From NCBI RefSeq assembly GCF_021117385.1, contig NZ_CP088252.1:1426001-1490000 (forward strand): a stretch of DNA of 64,000 nucleotides, written 5' to 3'. A program made the position numbers and the translations under genes. The DNA is from Frateuria soli. Its GTDB lineage: Bacteria > Pseudomonadota > Gammaproteobacteria > Xanthomonadales > Rhodanobacteraceae. Every line of letters starts with the position of its first letter. Position 1 is the first letter of the stretch. Shown piece after piece: positions 38,222 through 47,213 of this stretch. The notes below the pieces were generated by a model. It saw only the letters and a list, made by a program, of their open reading frames with translations, did no database searches and had not been told where the DNA came from.

Positions 38222-39144
38222 TGCGATATTTCCTTTTGCGGCCTAACCGGAGCGAGGGCCTCAGGCCATAGCAGCGAGCGGTGGACTTGGGCGCCTGCCA
38301 TGGCGCCGTTGCCCACGGCCAGCGACACCGAATGGGGTGCCCGCGCCACGTCACCACAGGCGAATACGCCAGTCACCGAGGTTTTGCTCTCGGGATCGGT
38401 GCGAACCTGGATGCCCATGGGCGTCTCTTCCAGCGCGCAGCCCATGGCTTCGGCCAGGGAACTGGAAGGAGAGGTGCGTGTCGCCGTGAACAGGCCCGTG
38501 AAACTCAGCCTCCGCCCGTCGGCCATCACCACATCAGCATTCCCTTCGATTCTGTCGATGGTAGCCTCCTCGATCGCCACACCCCGACGCCCCAAGGCGA
38601 ACCTTGCGTCCTGACTCAGATGCACAGCACCGTTGACGAGTAAGGTCACATCACCCCAATCGGTGAGCAGTTCGGCCTGATGGATGGACATCGGGCTGGC
38701 GCCGACGATGCCGATGTGGCCTTGTCCGATCTCGTAGCCATGGCAGTACGGGCAATGGAAGACGGTCTTGCCCCAGCGTTCTGCAAGTCCGGCGACGGCA
38801 GGAAGGTGGTCGGTCACACCGGTGGCCAGCAGCATGCGGCGGCCTTGATGTGATCCGCCGTCAGGCGTCCTGACCGTGAATTCGTCCACTTGTCCAGTAA
38901 CGGCTTCAACACGAGCTTCGAGCCAGGTCAAGGTTGGGTAGGCTTCAAGCTGGCGGCGGGCGTTCGCCGCGATCTCGCCGGCGGGCACGCCATCCTGGCC
39001 GAGAAAACCATGCGAATGGCTTGCGAAGCGGTTACGCCGCTCGCCTGCATCGATCACCAGCACGGACCTGCGCGCTCGTACAAGTTGCAGGGCTGCAGCC
39101 ATTCCTGCATAGCTTCCGCCGACGATGACCACATCGTAGTGCAT
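38218..39144 (-). CDS. Thioredoxin reductase-like FAD/NAD(P)H oxidoreductase
   Basis: A 308-residue flavoprotein. Two Rossmann motifs are seen: VVIVGGSYAGMAAALQL at the N-terminus and HIGIVGASPMSIHQAELL near residue 145. The redox motif is CPYCHG (Cys pair about 131-134), in place of the CATC of standard thioredoxin reductase, and the C-terminal FAD motif is TGVFACGDVARAPHSVSLAVGNGAMAG. ATG 39144 has AAGGA 7 bases upstream; an in-frame TTG 6 bases earlier is possible. It follows rrf2 closely and overlaps the GFA gene. Electron acceptor unknown. Confidence 0.88.
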   Translation of the reverse strand: MHYDVVIVGGSYAGMAAALQLVRARRSVLVIDAGERRNRFASHSHGFLGQDGVPAGEIAANARRQLEAYPTLTWLEARVEAVTGQVDEFTVRTPDGGSHQGRRMLLATGVTDHLPAVAGLAERWGKTVFHCPYCHGYEIGQGHIGIVGASPMSIHQAELLTDWGDVTLLVNGAVHLSQDARFALGRRGVAIEEATIDRIEGNADVVMADGRRLSFTGLFTATRTSPSSSLAEAMGCALEETPMGIQVRTDPESKTSVTGVFACGDVARAPHSVSLAVGNGAMAGAQVHRSLLWPEALAPVRPQKEISQ

Positions 39145-39146
39145 GT

Positions 39147-39590
39147 TCAATTCCTTTTGCGTCGCACTGCCGTATGCCGGCGCGCAAAGTCAGCGGCCAA
39201 ATCGGCAAGGGTGATTTCCGAGAACCGGTTCAGCAGCAGCGCTTCGGCCTCGGCAAACGTACCTTCGAGCGCGGCATTCACCGCCTGTTCCACCAGGCAC
39301 TCCGGTGTCTCGTTGCGATTACCGATGGCAAACATTGTCGGCTCGCCGAGTGCTTCGTGCAGCTGGCGCAGGGTGACGGTGCCGAGGTCGGCATGAATGC
39401 GCCATCCTCCCGCATGGCCTCGATCGGACGTGACGATGCCCGCTTCCCGCAGGTATCCCATGGTGCGCCGGACGACGACCGGATTGGTACCCAGGCATTG
39501 CGCCAGGGTTTCTGAAGTGACGGGGCCCTCCTGCTCGGCCATGTGCAGAAGGGCATGCAGGACGGAAGACAGACGGCTATCACGTTTCAT
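39147..39590 (-). CDS. Rrf2 family transcriptional regulator
   Basis: A 147-residue winged-helix regulator, first gene of a three-gene operon with the oxidoreductase and GFA genes. LSSVLHALLHMAEQEGPVTSETLAQCLGTNPVVVRRTMGYLREAGIV is the HTH and GHAGGWRIHADLGTVTLRQLHEAL is the wing, both typical of Rrf2. The three-cysteine cluster-binding motif of IscR and NsrR is absent; only two cysteines (about 32 and 98) are present, so sensing could be by thiol chemistry as in YwnA/CymR-like members. The promoter ends about 8 bases before the ATG and no Shine-Dalgarno is seen, suggesting a leaderless mRNA. Confidence 0.88.
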   Translation of the reverse strand: MKRDSRLSSVLHALLHMAEQEGPVTSETLAQCLGTNPVVVRRTMGYLREAGIVTSDRGHAGGWRIHADLGTVTLRQLHEALGEPTMFAIGNRNETPECLVEQAVNAALEGTFAEAEALLLNRFSEITLADLAADFARRHTAVRRKRN

Positions 39591-39597
39591 GTAACTA

Positions 39598-39626
39598 ATG
39601 ATGTTTCATATTTCGATATATGTCAA
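39598..39626 (-). promoter_or_regulatory. Promoter of the rrf2 operon
   Basis: A perfect -35 box TTGACA (39626-39621, minus strand) and CATCAT (39603-39598, 4 of 6 for -10) are separated by 17 bases. The expected start point falls at about 39591-39590, that is on or next to the ATG at 39590. Direct repeats of ATGAAAC flank the -10 region and could be operator half sites for the Rrf2 protein. Confidence 0.65.
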
Positions 39627-39739
39627 GACCGACTTGGAATATGGACCCGGTCGAGCCGCCTAGACATTCAAGACGGTTGCTCACGCTTCACACCTGAGGC
39701 GCTGCGCGCCCGGCGCGTCACGAATGACGGTTCACGGGC

Positions 39740-39980
39740 GGACGAGCGCCCGATGGCGCTTGCGCCCGACGCGCCCTTCATCCCGACGGTTTATCTCTAT
39801 GACGCCTTCCCCGGCGGCGTGGGCCTGAGCGCGCCGTTGTTCGAGCGGCGCGAGGACTTAGTCCGCTTGGCGTTGACGCTGGTCGAACGCGGTGACTGCA
39901 TGGCGGGCTGCCCGGCCTGCGTGGGACCGATCCTGGCCGCGGACGAAGCCGCCACGGACACCCCCAAGCGCACGGCGCGC
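39740..39980 (+). pseudogene. C-terminal fragment of a DUF1998-type DEAD/DEAH helicase
   Basis: The frame reading FIPTVYLYDAFPGGVGLSAP then LFERREDLVRLALTLVERGDCMAGCPACVGPILAADE matches the zinc-binding C-terminus (C-x(3)-C-x-x-C) of MrfA/Hrq1-like helicases. It is about 80 residues of a protein normally over 700 residues. Upstream sequence does not continue the family and downstream homology stops at about TPKRTA. No ribosome binding site. It is a leftover of a gene lost during rearrangement, and it marks a breakpoint. Confidence 0.75.
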
Positions 39981-39993
39981 TACCGATCGCCGG

Positions 39994-40026
39994 CTAACTG
40001 CACCGCCAGGTGTGCGATGGCGGCAT
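39994..40026 (-). pseudogene. Truncated gene start after the MbcA/ParS-like gene
   Basis: GGAGGAG is followed 5 bases later by ATG at 40026, reading MPPSHTWRCS and then a stop at the junction with the helicase fragment. A ribosome binding site with an immediate break suggests the 5' end of a removed gene. RES-domain toxins, the usual partners of the upstream antitoxin family, often begin with a short lead to a W-R motif, so this may be the toxin start (inference). Confidence 0.35.
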
Positions 40027-40127
40027 CGCTGCTCCTCCAGGACTCCGAACGCATGACGGACGGGGCGTCGCGTCCAAATCCACTCCGCGCAATTTGTCCG
40101 CGACGGCACCCAGGTTTTCGCCTGCCT

Positions 40128-40445
40128 TCAAAGAACGGGCGGCGTGCTCCACTGCAGGGCCTTCCGCTCGGAACGGTCGATTTCGATCGCGGCGCGCAGG
40201 AAGGTAAGCACCGAGTGCACCCTGCCCTGCTTCACCAGCTCCGCCGCGGTAAGCCCGTCCAGTACCGCGAGTGGCACGCTGCGGTACCAAGCCAAGGCTT
40301 CCACCGGATCGGGTTCCAGCGCCGCGGCCAATCGCAGCACGGCGAGGGTCTCCCTCTGTGCGTCGTCCACCGTCGACGGAGCGCGTCGCTGCTGGGTTGC
40401 CGGCTGCGATTTCGCTGCCAGCCAGACCACTGATGCTGATCGCAT
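40128..40445 (-). CDS. MbcA/ParS/Xre-type antitoxin (toxin-binding domain, DUF2384)
   Basis: A 105-residue protein. The C-terminal part EPDPVEALAWYRSVPLAVLDGLTAAELVKQGRVHSVLTFLRAA (about 44-86) fits the toxin-binding domain of Xre/MbcA/ParS antitoxins, where a W-x-x-x-P-x-x-x-L-x-G-x-T/A-x-x-E-L pattern is typical. The N-terminal Xre DNA-binding part is missing or very short, so it may be a solitary or degenerate antitoxin. AGGAGG stands 7 bases before the ATG. Downstream the partner toxin gene appears to have been cut away by the helicase junction. Confidence 0.7.
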   Translation of the reverse strand: MRSASVVWLAAKSQPATQQRRAPSTVDDAQRETLAVLRLAAALEPDPVEALAWYRSVPLAVLDGLTAAELVKQGRVHSVLTFLRAAIEIDRSERKALQWSTPPVL

Positions 40446-40546
40446 GGCACACCTCCTGCGAATCGCTTCGCGGCTATGTTGGTGGGTACGCACGAAAGCG
40501 AATCCTGGATGCATGCCACTCGTAGCCCGGCAGCGCCCGAAATTAC

Positions 40547-40816
40547 TCAAGTGGGCAACTTTCGAAAGGCGATGGCCAAGCGATTCCAGCCGTTGATCGC
40601 GACGATCAGCAGCCCCGTGAGCTACTCCAGGGAGAAACGGCCGCACACGGACGACCAAGCGCTGTCCGGGAGTTGCTCCTGGCTGACCCGCGTCACCGGC
40701 TCGATCCACTCCCTTGGCGCACGCTCGCGTTCGCTGAAGCGCGGCGGCTCGCGCCAGGCACTCAGCGTGGCAAGGCGGCGTTCGTCCGCCACATTGGGAT
40801 CCCACCCGGCACACAT
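40547..40816 (-). pseudogene. Carboxymuconolactone decarboxylase/AhpD-like pseudogene
   Basis: The frame reads RLATLSAWREPPRFSERERAPREWIEPVTRV and, after a premature TAG at 40622-40624, LTGLLIVAINGWNRLAIAFRK before TGA at 40547. Both parts are in the same frame and both match the C-terminal two thirds of AhpD-like proteins (WRE-P-FS-RERA, AINGWNRLAIAFR). The N-terminal segment with the catalytic C-x-x-C is not found. So one nonsense mutation plus 5' loss inactivated it. It is the last member of the minus-strand operon coming from 46 kb. Confidence 0.75.
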
Positions 40817-40919
40817 TGCATCACCATCCGCCTTCCGACCCTATGGCGGCATCTTCCCGGGAGTGACTCGCCGTGCGTGCCGGCGACAATGCACTGCCGT
40901 CCGACACGCCCCGGCGCTC

Positions 40920-41219
40920 TCAGTCGCGCACCGGCATGGCAGAGGCCCACTCCTTCCGGGAGGCCGGCTCGCCGTCAATCGCTTCGTGTATCGTCCGTGA
41001 GTTACCCAGTGTCTGGAGCAACGACTTGGGACCTTCGAACGGTCGCCCGCCGATATGCCAGCCGTCCGGGTGCAACTCCTCGATCAGAACCCAGACCACC
41101 TCACGGAAGGCTTCCGACCCTTCAAAACGGACCATCACGTCCGAGAGGGCCTTGGCCATCTCGTGCTTCTCTTGCGAGGAAAAAACGCCTTCGACCAGTT
41201 TGACGTTAACGAATGGCAT
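40920..41219 (-). CDS. 4-oxalocrotonate tautomerase-like protein
   Basis: A 99-residue tautomerase-superfamily protein. After removal of Met the N-terminal Pro (MPFVNVKLVEGVFSSQEKHEMAKALSDVMV) would be the catalytic base. IGGRP after the second strand also fits this group of longer tautomerases. Substrate unknown. GGAGG lies 9 bases before the ATG. It is one of the few intact genes in an otherwise decaying minus-strand operon with AhpD-like, metallo-beta-lactamase, chloroperoxidase-like and quinone oxidoreductase genes. Confidence 0.85.
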   Translation of the reverse strand: MPFVNVKLVEGVFSSQEKHEMAKALSDVMVRFEGSEAFREVVWVLIEELHPDGWHIGGRPFEGPKSLLQTLGNSRTIHEAIDGEPASRKEWASAMPVRD

Positions 41220-41371
41220 GGTTCGATTCCTCCAGCGTTATCAGAAGACGACGTTCAAACGGCATCGTCCATGACGATCGCTTCCATCGAGTGTCGGGGC
41301 TTGCGTGGTCTGCAACGACTCGGCTCAGGGGCAAATTGATCGCCGCTGTGCAGATGGCCCGAGCTGACGCG

Positions 41372-41846
41372 TCCATGGCGTCTCCCACACCCTTGGAGGC
41401 CGTTGTAGACCAAGCGGATGAAGAATGCCGGGGATGAGCGAGCCGCCCCACTTCGCGTCATAGGCCGCAGTGGGCTTCGCCGCGATAACTGCATCCAGGC
41501 TCTTGCCCTCCCCTATCGATCGGGTAGGTGGCCGTGCGCGGGTGGGCGATGATTTGCGCACCCGCGTCATGCAGCCAGGCGTTGCCATCGGAATGATCCC
41601 AGTGCCAGTGGGTGTCGACGACATGCTTGGCGGCCGCGGGTCCCAAGTCTGCCAGTGCGCGCGACAACCAGTCCTTCGACACCGCAATGCCGGCATCGAC
41701 CTTCGATCACCGCGATCACGCCGCGCAAGGGGATCACCCTGGTGTCCGACCGCTCTGCTTCGGTGTTGATCCTGTCGACATGGCGAGCAGCAAACCGGAG
41801 GCCGCGAGGACCGCCTTCGAACGGAAACGGAGAGGTGCGCAGACAT
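41372..41846 (-). pseudogene. Metallo-beta-lactamase fold hydrolase pseudogene
   Basis: One frame gives SKDWLSRALADLGPAAAKHVVDTHWHWDHSDGNAWLHDAGAQIIAHPR, with the zinc motif H-x-H-x-D-H intact. Another frame gives EGKSLDAVIAAKPTAAYDAKWGG and a third FFIRLVYNGLQ and GVGDAMDA, which are the normal C-terminus in order. A leader-like stretch (KAVLAASGLLLAMSTGSTPKQS) lies upstream in yet another frame. At least three frame changes are therefore present, so no full enzyme can be made. It belongs to the same operon as the genes on both sides. Confidence 0.75.
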
Positions 41847-41857
41847 ACCGTCGGTCC

Positions 41858-42841
41858 TCAGGATCGGATGAACGCGAGCAGGTCGTTGTTGAGACGATCG
41901 CGGTGGGTGTCCGTGAGTCCGTGCGGGGCGCCTTCGTACACGAGCAGCTTGTTGTCCTTGATCAGCTTCGTGCCCTGGCGCGCGGACGCGACGATCGGAA
42001 CGACCTGGTCGGCGTCGCCGTGCACGATCAGCGTGGGGATATCGAATTTCTTGAGGTCTTCAGTGAGATCGGTCTCGGAGAACACCTTGATGCACTCGTA
42101 CGTGGCCTTGTAGCCGCACTGCATCCCCTGTAGCCACCAGAAGTCGATCAGGCCCTGGTCGGGTTGGGCGCCCGGCTTGTTGAACCCGTAGAACGGTCCA
42201 CTCGGGATATCGCGGAAGAACTTCGAGCGGTTTTCCAGGAACGCCTTGCGCAATCCATCGAAGGCTTCGATCGGCGTTCCGAGCGGGTTGTTCTCGGTCT
42301 TCAGCATCAGCGGCGGGATGGCCGAGACCAGCACCGCTTTCTTCAAGCGCCGGGTGCCATGACGTCCGATGTAGCGCGCCACCTCACCGCCGCCGGTCGA
42401 GAAGCCGACCATCGTTGCGTCCCTGACGTCCAGATGATCCAGCAACTGCGCCAGGTCGTCGGCATAGGTGTCCATGTCGTTGCCATCGGAGGGCTGGGCA
42501 GAACGCCCGTGCCCGCGACGATCATGCGCGATGGCCCGATAGCCATGGGACGCGAAGTAGAACATCTGCGCTTCCCAGCTGTCCGAGGACAACGGCCAGC
42601 CGTGGCTGAAGGTGATGATGGGGCCTTTGCCCCAATCCTTGTAGTAGATCTCCGTGCCGTCTTTCGTGGTGAATGTGCCCATGGTCTTGCTCCAGGAAGT
42701 GGGAGATGGGGGTGCCGCCGCGACACCCGAGGGCTGTGGCCGGTAACAGCCGGCGAGCGGGAGAAGTAAACCGATGGACGCAGCGCCGGTGCCAAGCAGG
42801 AAGGCGCGGCGGCGCTCATCGACGAGATCTGTGAATGGCAT
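41858..42841 (-). CDS. Alpha/beta hydrolase, non-heme chloroperoxidase-like, with Tat/lipoprotein leader
   Basis: A 327-residue hydrolase. The domain from [18 protein letters not shown] (about 56) to the end is a full non-heme chloroperoxidase/esterase: the oxyanion [10 protein letters not shown], nucleophile elbow GFSTGGGE (Ser), acid HGDADQVVP and HGLTDTH (His). Unlike usual cytosolic members it has a 55-residue extension with [23 protein letters not shown], which combines a Tat-like twin Arg and a lipobox. ATG 42841 has GGAGG 9 bases upstream. It lies 29 bases after the quinone oxidoreductase gene in the same operon. Actual activity is more likely esterase/perhydrolase than haloperoxidase. 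Confidence 0.87.
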   Translation of the reverse strand: MPFTDLVDERRRAFLLGTGAASIGLLLPLAGCYRPQPSGVAAAPPSPTSWSKTMGTFTTKDGTEIYYKDWGKGPIITFSHGWPLSSDSWEAQMFYFASHGYRAIAHDRRGHGRSAQPSDGNDMDTYADDLAQLLDHLDVRDATMVGFSTGGGEVARYIGRHGTRRLKKAVLVSAIPPLMLKTENNPLGTPIEAFDGLRKAFLENRSKFFRDIPSGPFYGFNKPGAQPDQGLIDFWWLQGMQCGYKATYECIKVFSETDLTEDLKKFDIPTLIVHGDADQVVPIVASARQGTKLIKDNKLLVYEGAPHGLTDTHRDRLNNDLLAFIRS

Positions 42842-42870
42842 GGGTCGATTCCTCCAATACACGGTTGCCC

Positions 42871-43869
42871 TCAAACCGCCACGTCGATCACGATCTTCCC
42901 GACCGCGTCTCGTGACTCGATCGCCTCGTGCGCTTCTGCGACCGCATCCATGCCGAAGCGACGGCCGTCGATGCGCGGCACCAGGTGGCCGGCTTCAGCC
43001 AGCCGCGTTGCCTCGCGCAGGATCGCGCCGTGGTGCTCGCGACCCTGGCCAGTGAGCATCGGCAGCAGCGAGAAGACACCCGAATAGGTCGCGGCTCGAA
43101 ACGAGAGCGGCGCAAGCAGGTGCGCGCCCCAGCCAAGACAGCTGACCACGTGACCAAAGCGCCGGACGGCTTGAAACGATGCGTCCAGGGTGGCACCGCC
43201 CACCGTGTCGTAGACGATGTCGAAGCCCAGGCCGGCCGTGTGATCGGCAACGTACTCGGCGACGCTCGACTGACCGTAATCGATCGCGGTCGCGCCCAGT
43301 TGCTCGATTGCCCTCTGGGAGGCGGCAGAACCAGTGGCGAAGACCTCCGCGCCAAAGGAACGGGCGATCTGTATGGCCATCCAGCCGACGCCGCCCGCGC
43401 CTCCCTGCACCAGCACCTTCTCGCGCGCCGTGACGCCGGCGCGATCGACCAGGCCTTCCCAGGCGGTGATGAAGACGAGCGGGAGCGCGGCAGCTTCGCG
43501 CATGCCGAAGTTCACCGGTATGGGCGCGAGCAGATCGGCGTCCACGGCGGCATATTCGGCCAGCGAGCCCTGCAGCCCGCCCACGCCGCCGGTGAGGCCG
43601 TAGACCCGGTCGCCCACCGCGAACGCCGTGACGCCTGCGCCCACGCCTTCGACGACGCCCGCCAGGTCCATGCCCAGCACGGCGGGCAGCGGATGCTTTG
43701 CATGCGGGGCGTTGCCACGGCGGATCTTGGTATCGAGGGGGTTGGCGCCGCTCGCCTCGATTCGCACCAGCACCTGGCCGGCGCCGGGTACGGGCCGGTC
43801 GAGCGTGACGAGCCGGAAGGGTGCATCGGCGCGGTCGACCAGAAGTGCACGCATTTGGGTCGCAGCCAT
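42871..43869 (-). CDS. Zinc-free MDR-type quinone oxidoreductase (zeta-crystallin-like)
   Basis: A 332-residue NADPH-dependent medium-chain reductase. [41 protein letters not shown] and [29 protein letters not shown] (nucleotide-binding A-x-x-G-x-x-G) are diagnostic; structural zinc cysteines are absent. ATG 43869 was chosen; the frame is open 40 codons farther upstream without homology. It is probably the first functional gene of the operon that continues into the chloroperoxidase-like gene. A perfect 6-base inverted repeat (43950-43967) is about 80 bases upstream. Confidence 0.9.
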   Translation of the reverse strand: MAATQMRALLVDRADAPFRLVTLDRPVPGAGQVLVRIEASGANPLDTKIRRGNAPHAKHPLPAVLGMDLAGVVEGVGAGVTAFAVGDRVYGLTGGVGGLQGSLAEYAAVDADLLAPIPVNFGMREAAALPLVFITAWEGLVDRAGVTAREKVLVQGGAGGVGWMAIQIARSFGAEVFATGSAASQRAIEQLGATAIDYGQSSVAEYVADHTAGLGFDIVYDTVGGATLDASFQAVRRFGHVVSCLGWGAHLLAPLSFRAATYSGVFSLLPMLTGQGREHHGAILREATRLAEAGHLVPRIDGRRFGMDAVAEAHEAIESRDAVGKIVIDVAV

Positions 43870-43949
43870 GATTTCCACCGGGCGTCGGAGCGCATCGAAC
43901 GGCTTGATCGTGGGGTGCACACTACGTCCGGCCGGCGGCAGGCAGCCAG

Positions 43950-43967
43950 ACAATTGCTGTGAATTGT
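43950..43967. promoter_or_regulatory. Inverted repeat upstream of the quinone oxidoreductase gene
   Basis: ACAATT-GCTGTG-AATTGT, perfect 6-base arms with 6-base centre, about 80 bases before the start at 43869 and 42 bases after the end of the regulator pseudogene at 44009. It is a plausible binding site for a regulator of the operon; no -35/-10 pair could be assigned with confidence. Confidence 0.4.
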
Positions 43968-44008
43968 GGTGAATCAGGAGAGACGACACGCTAAAGAGCG
44001 AGGGTCCC

Positions 44009-46263
44009 TCAGGACATGGCGTCGATCAGCGCCTTCGCGGCTTTCAGGTCGCCCGTCGCGAGGCCTTCGTCGAACCGCCCATAGATGGCCGCCAGAGCAT
44101 CCCTCGCCTCTTCGTGGCGGCCCTGCAGGCAGCGCAACCGGGCAAGGCTCGTGGCCGTGCGCAGTTCCCATGCAAGCGCGCGTTGCCGTCGGGCGTGCTC
44201 AAGCGAACGCTCGAAGAGCACCTCGGCCTGCGCAGGCTGCGCGTCCCGGCCCTTCTGCAGCAATTCACCCTTGATGCGCAGCAGTTCGGCGATACACCAG
44301 AGCTCTTCCCGTTGCCGGCAAAGTTGCAAGGCCTCATCGATCGCGCGCCGCCCAGGTGCGACCTGCCCCGCGCCGACCAGCCCCAAGGCGAGGATGCCCA
44401 GCAACCCGCTGTGGAAGAAGGCGAAGCGGACCTGGCGAAGATCGACCAGGCATCCGGCAAGCAGGGGAAGTCCGGCGTCGAGCTCGCCGAGCGTCACCTT
44501 GAGCGCCGCGTTCCAGCACTCCCCGAGCACTCTCCAGGGAGTGAGCGCGTACCTGCCCGCCTCTTCGAGCAGTTCGGCCACCGCTGCCTCGGCCATCGAC
44601 CATTCCCCCGTCAACATCGCCAGCGGACAGGCTGACTGGGCGAGCACATCGCACAGCGATATGGCATGCCCGCCTGCGCGGGCCTCCTCGACGCTTTGAT
44701 GGACTTGCTGCATCGCTCGCTCGGGAAACCCCTGGAGCCACAATATCTGCGCCAGCACCGCGCGAGCGCCCAGCGGCTGGTTGAACCTGAAGCGGATGCT
44801 GTCGGCGGGTTTGGCCGTGGCCGCTTCGTAGCGAAGCGACCGTTCGATATGCCCGCGCGCCTTCGCGCCTTGCCCGATGAAATGCAGCGGAACCCCGATC
44901 AGGCGGTCGCCAAGGGCAAGGTCCGACGGCGATTGGGCATGCATACGAAACTCGCGCGCGGTGCCCAGCGCCGCGCGGTACTCGCCCAGCCCGATGTGGC
45001 AGAACCACAGACCCCACAGGGTCTCGAGCTGGAATTCCCGATCCCCGAGGGTCTGGGCGATGTCTCTCGCCTTTGCCCAGGCCGCCGACGCCTGCGGCGC
45101 GAGCCCCATCGTGAAGGTCTGCGACAATCCCAGCGCAGCGTAGAGCTGCATGACGTGTCGGGCATGAACGCTACGGTTGGCGGCCCCGGCCTCGAGTGCA
45201 TGCCCGACCCTGTTGCGACACTCGTCGGTCGAGGACAGCTGGAACCACAAGGGAATGGCGGCCACCGTGAGCGAAATGCCAACCGCAGCGTCCCCCGAAG
45301 GCGAAAAGGCCCAGTCCAGCGCGAGCCGTACGTTGTCGACCTCCAGTCGATAGCAACCGAGCCACTCGCCGGACGCGCGCGTCTGCCACTCGGCCAGCGA
45401 ACGCGCGAAGATGTCGCTGAAGCATTGGGCGTGGCGGCGCCGGATGTCCGCGAGCTCACCGCTTTGCGTGAGTTTCGCGAGGGCATAGGCACGCGTCGTA
45501 TCAAGCAACCGGAAGCGGGAGCGCGGCGCGGCCGTATCCACGGCGACGAGCGATTTGTCGATCAGTTCGGCGAGGACTTCCGGAACGTCCTGCTCGGCGA
45601 CGTTGTCACCCGCAGCCACCAGGCAGGCGGACTCCAGCGTAAAGCCGCCCGCGAAAGCGCCGAGGCGACGGAACACGGCGCGCTGTGCGTCCGCGAGCAG
45701 CGCGTGGCTCCAGTCCAGTGCAGCCGCAAGGGTCTGGTGCCTGGGCAAGGCGGTCCGGCGCGCGCCCACCAGGACCCGGAAACAATCGCCCAGGCGCTCG
45801 GCGACCCCGCGCATTCCGAACGCGCTCACGCGTGCCGCCGCCAGCTCGATCGCCAGAGCGATGCCGTCGAGCTGGCGGCAGATATCGGCGGCGACAGGCG
45901 CGTCGTCATCGCTGAGGCGGAAGCCATCCATGCTCGACGCCACCCGCTCCACGAAAAGCTCCACCGCGGAAAACCGGAGCGCCGAGGCCGCGGTCAGGCC
46001 TGGAGCCAGCGGTGGCGTTTCCAGCGGGGACAAGCGATGGTGGATTCCTCGACGACCCGTTTTGGCCAGGCGCGCGCGATCAGCTGCTCCTTCGTGACCA
46101 GCTCGCCCGGTTGCTCCACCAGGGCCATCAGGATGCTGAATGCACGATCGCCTAGCGGTACAGGCCTGCCCTCCCTGAGCAGCAGCTGGCGCTCGGGGTA
46201 AAGGCTGAAGGAGCCGAACGTTATCGTGCGGCCGTCCAGGTGATCCGTTGCATGCATGTGCAT
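44009..46263 (-). pseudogene. wHTH/NB-ARC/TPR transcriptional regulator, disrupted by internal deletion
   Basis: The N-terminal piece (from ATG 46263) is an OmpR-type winged helix: ITFGSFSLYPERQLLLREGRPVPLGDRAFSILMALVEQPGELVTKEQLIARAWPKRVVEES, and then its frame ends at a stop near 45994. In the next frame the sequence resumes at RLSPLETPPLAP and TAASALRFSAVELFVERVASS, a late part of the NB-ARC ATPase, and continues for over 650 residues through DICRQLDGIALAIELAAARV and TPR-like repeats to the end at 44009. About 250-300 codons, including the wing end and the P-loop, are missing at the junction near 46030. Family members are about 900-950 residues, so it is a dead regulator of the operon downstream. 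Confidence 0.75.
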
Positions 46264-46799
46264 TCTGGGACCCGGCGTGTGGCTGAAAGCGCGGATTCGC
46301 GCCAACCCACAAGTGAGCTTGCCCGAGGATCGAAAAATCGGAACCGACGTCGCAGCTCTCAGCTGCGAGAACATGCCCTCAATACCGGGGATGTGAACCA
46401 ACCGCGGTTAAGTTTTCCGGAACTATTCGTTTTTTCGTGCGGGAGGCAGTTCGTCGTGGCATGACGCTACAACCTGACCGCCTTCCCCAGCGTTCGGCTT
46501 CTCCAACTCGGGGCGGCCGTTTGGCCAGGCTGATCCTCTACGGTCCAGCCGACTTGGCCCATCGACCTTACCTGATCGGCGCGAGCCAGTCGGATCCCGA
46601 AGAAGCAGCATCACTTACACCAGCTCCGCATCGATGCGCTCAATCTGCCCGCCCGGGCTCACCGTGCAGCCAAGACCCATCGCGCGCGGCGCCACCGTGG
46701 AGAGGCCCGATGTAACCGTCACGACCTTCCAGCGAATTTCAATCGGCCTACACGCAAGGGAGCGCACCCTCGCGCTCCCCCTCACGCAGGAGAAGAACC
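46264..46799. other. 536-bp intergenic region between the dead regulator and the copper island
   Basis: No gene is supported. An AT-richer patch (46408-46436, GGTTAAGTTTTCCGGAAC and following) may hold a promoter. A frame on the minus strand near 46614-46740 (VTVTSGLSTVAPRAMGLGCTV) has no start or known homology. The copper island promoter must lie here, but no cop box could be identified. Confidence 0.4.
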
Positions 46800-47153
46800 A
46801 TGAAGATGCACGCATCCCCCCGCATGTTGAGCTCTCTGGCCCTTGCGCTCCTCTTCGCCACCGGCGGCGCCGCCTGGGCGCAGAGCACGACGCCGACCGA
46901 TACCGGTCAGAACCCCGACACCATGGGCAGCATGCATGCCGGGCACGGCAATATGCAGGGCATGATGGGTCGCGGGAACATGATGGGCATGCATGCCATG
47001 CCGGCAACCGTCGATTCCGTCGATCAACAGACGGGCATGGTCGAGGTGACTGCCGAAGGGATGAAATTGAAGTTGCACTTCCCGCCCTCCGCCCTCGCCA
47101 ACCTCAAGGCGGGCGACAAGATCACGGTGCACATGGGCTTCAGCAAGCCCTGA
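46800..47153 (+). CDS. Small periplasmic Met/His-rich copper-binding protein (CusF-like)
   Basis: A 117-residue exported protein. The signal peptide ends GAAWA-QS (about 27). Next comes a Met/His cluster (MGSMHAGHGNMQGMMGRGNMMGMHAM, about 42-67) suited to Cu(I), and then a small beta-barrel region ATVDSVDQQTGMVEVTAEGMKLKLHFPPSALANLKAGDKITVHM that resembles CusF. It probably sequesters or hands over copper in the periplasm. AGGAG lies 8 bases before the ATG. It opens the copper island upstream of copL. Confidence 0.78.
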   Translation: MKMHASPRMLSSLALALLFATGGAAWAQSTTPTDTGQNPDTMGSMHAGHGNMQGMMGRGNMMGMHAMPATVDSVDQQTGMVEVTAEGMKLKLHFPPSALANLKAGDKITVHMGFSKP

Positions 47154-47162
47154 GCCCTGGTG

Positions 47163-47192
47163 AACCCGCCTCCAGAGTTGAGGAGGCGGGTT
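47163..47192 (+). terminator. Hairpin between the CusF-like gene and copL
   Basis: AACCCGCCTCC (47163-47173) and GGAGGCGGGTT (47182-47192) form a perfect 11-base stem with an 8-base loop just after the stop at 47153. Only two T residues follow, so it may be a partial terminator, processing signal or attenuator before copL. Confidence 0.5.
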
Positions 47193-47213
47193 CGTATCGC
47201 TACGCTGGTCGAC

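Noticed and set aside
39753..40433. Extending the helicase fragment to a long open frame
   Set aside because: Homology stops at about 39980; the remaining frame runs antisense to the antitoxin gene, which has a good ribosome binding site.
46614..46740. Minus-strand frame TVTSGLSTVAPRAMGLGCTV upstream of the copper island
   Set aside because: Without a start or recognisable homology; cannot be told from chance.
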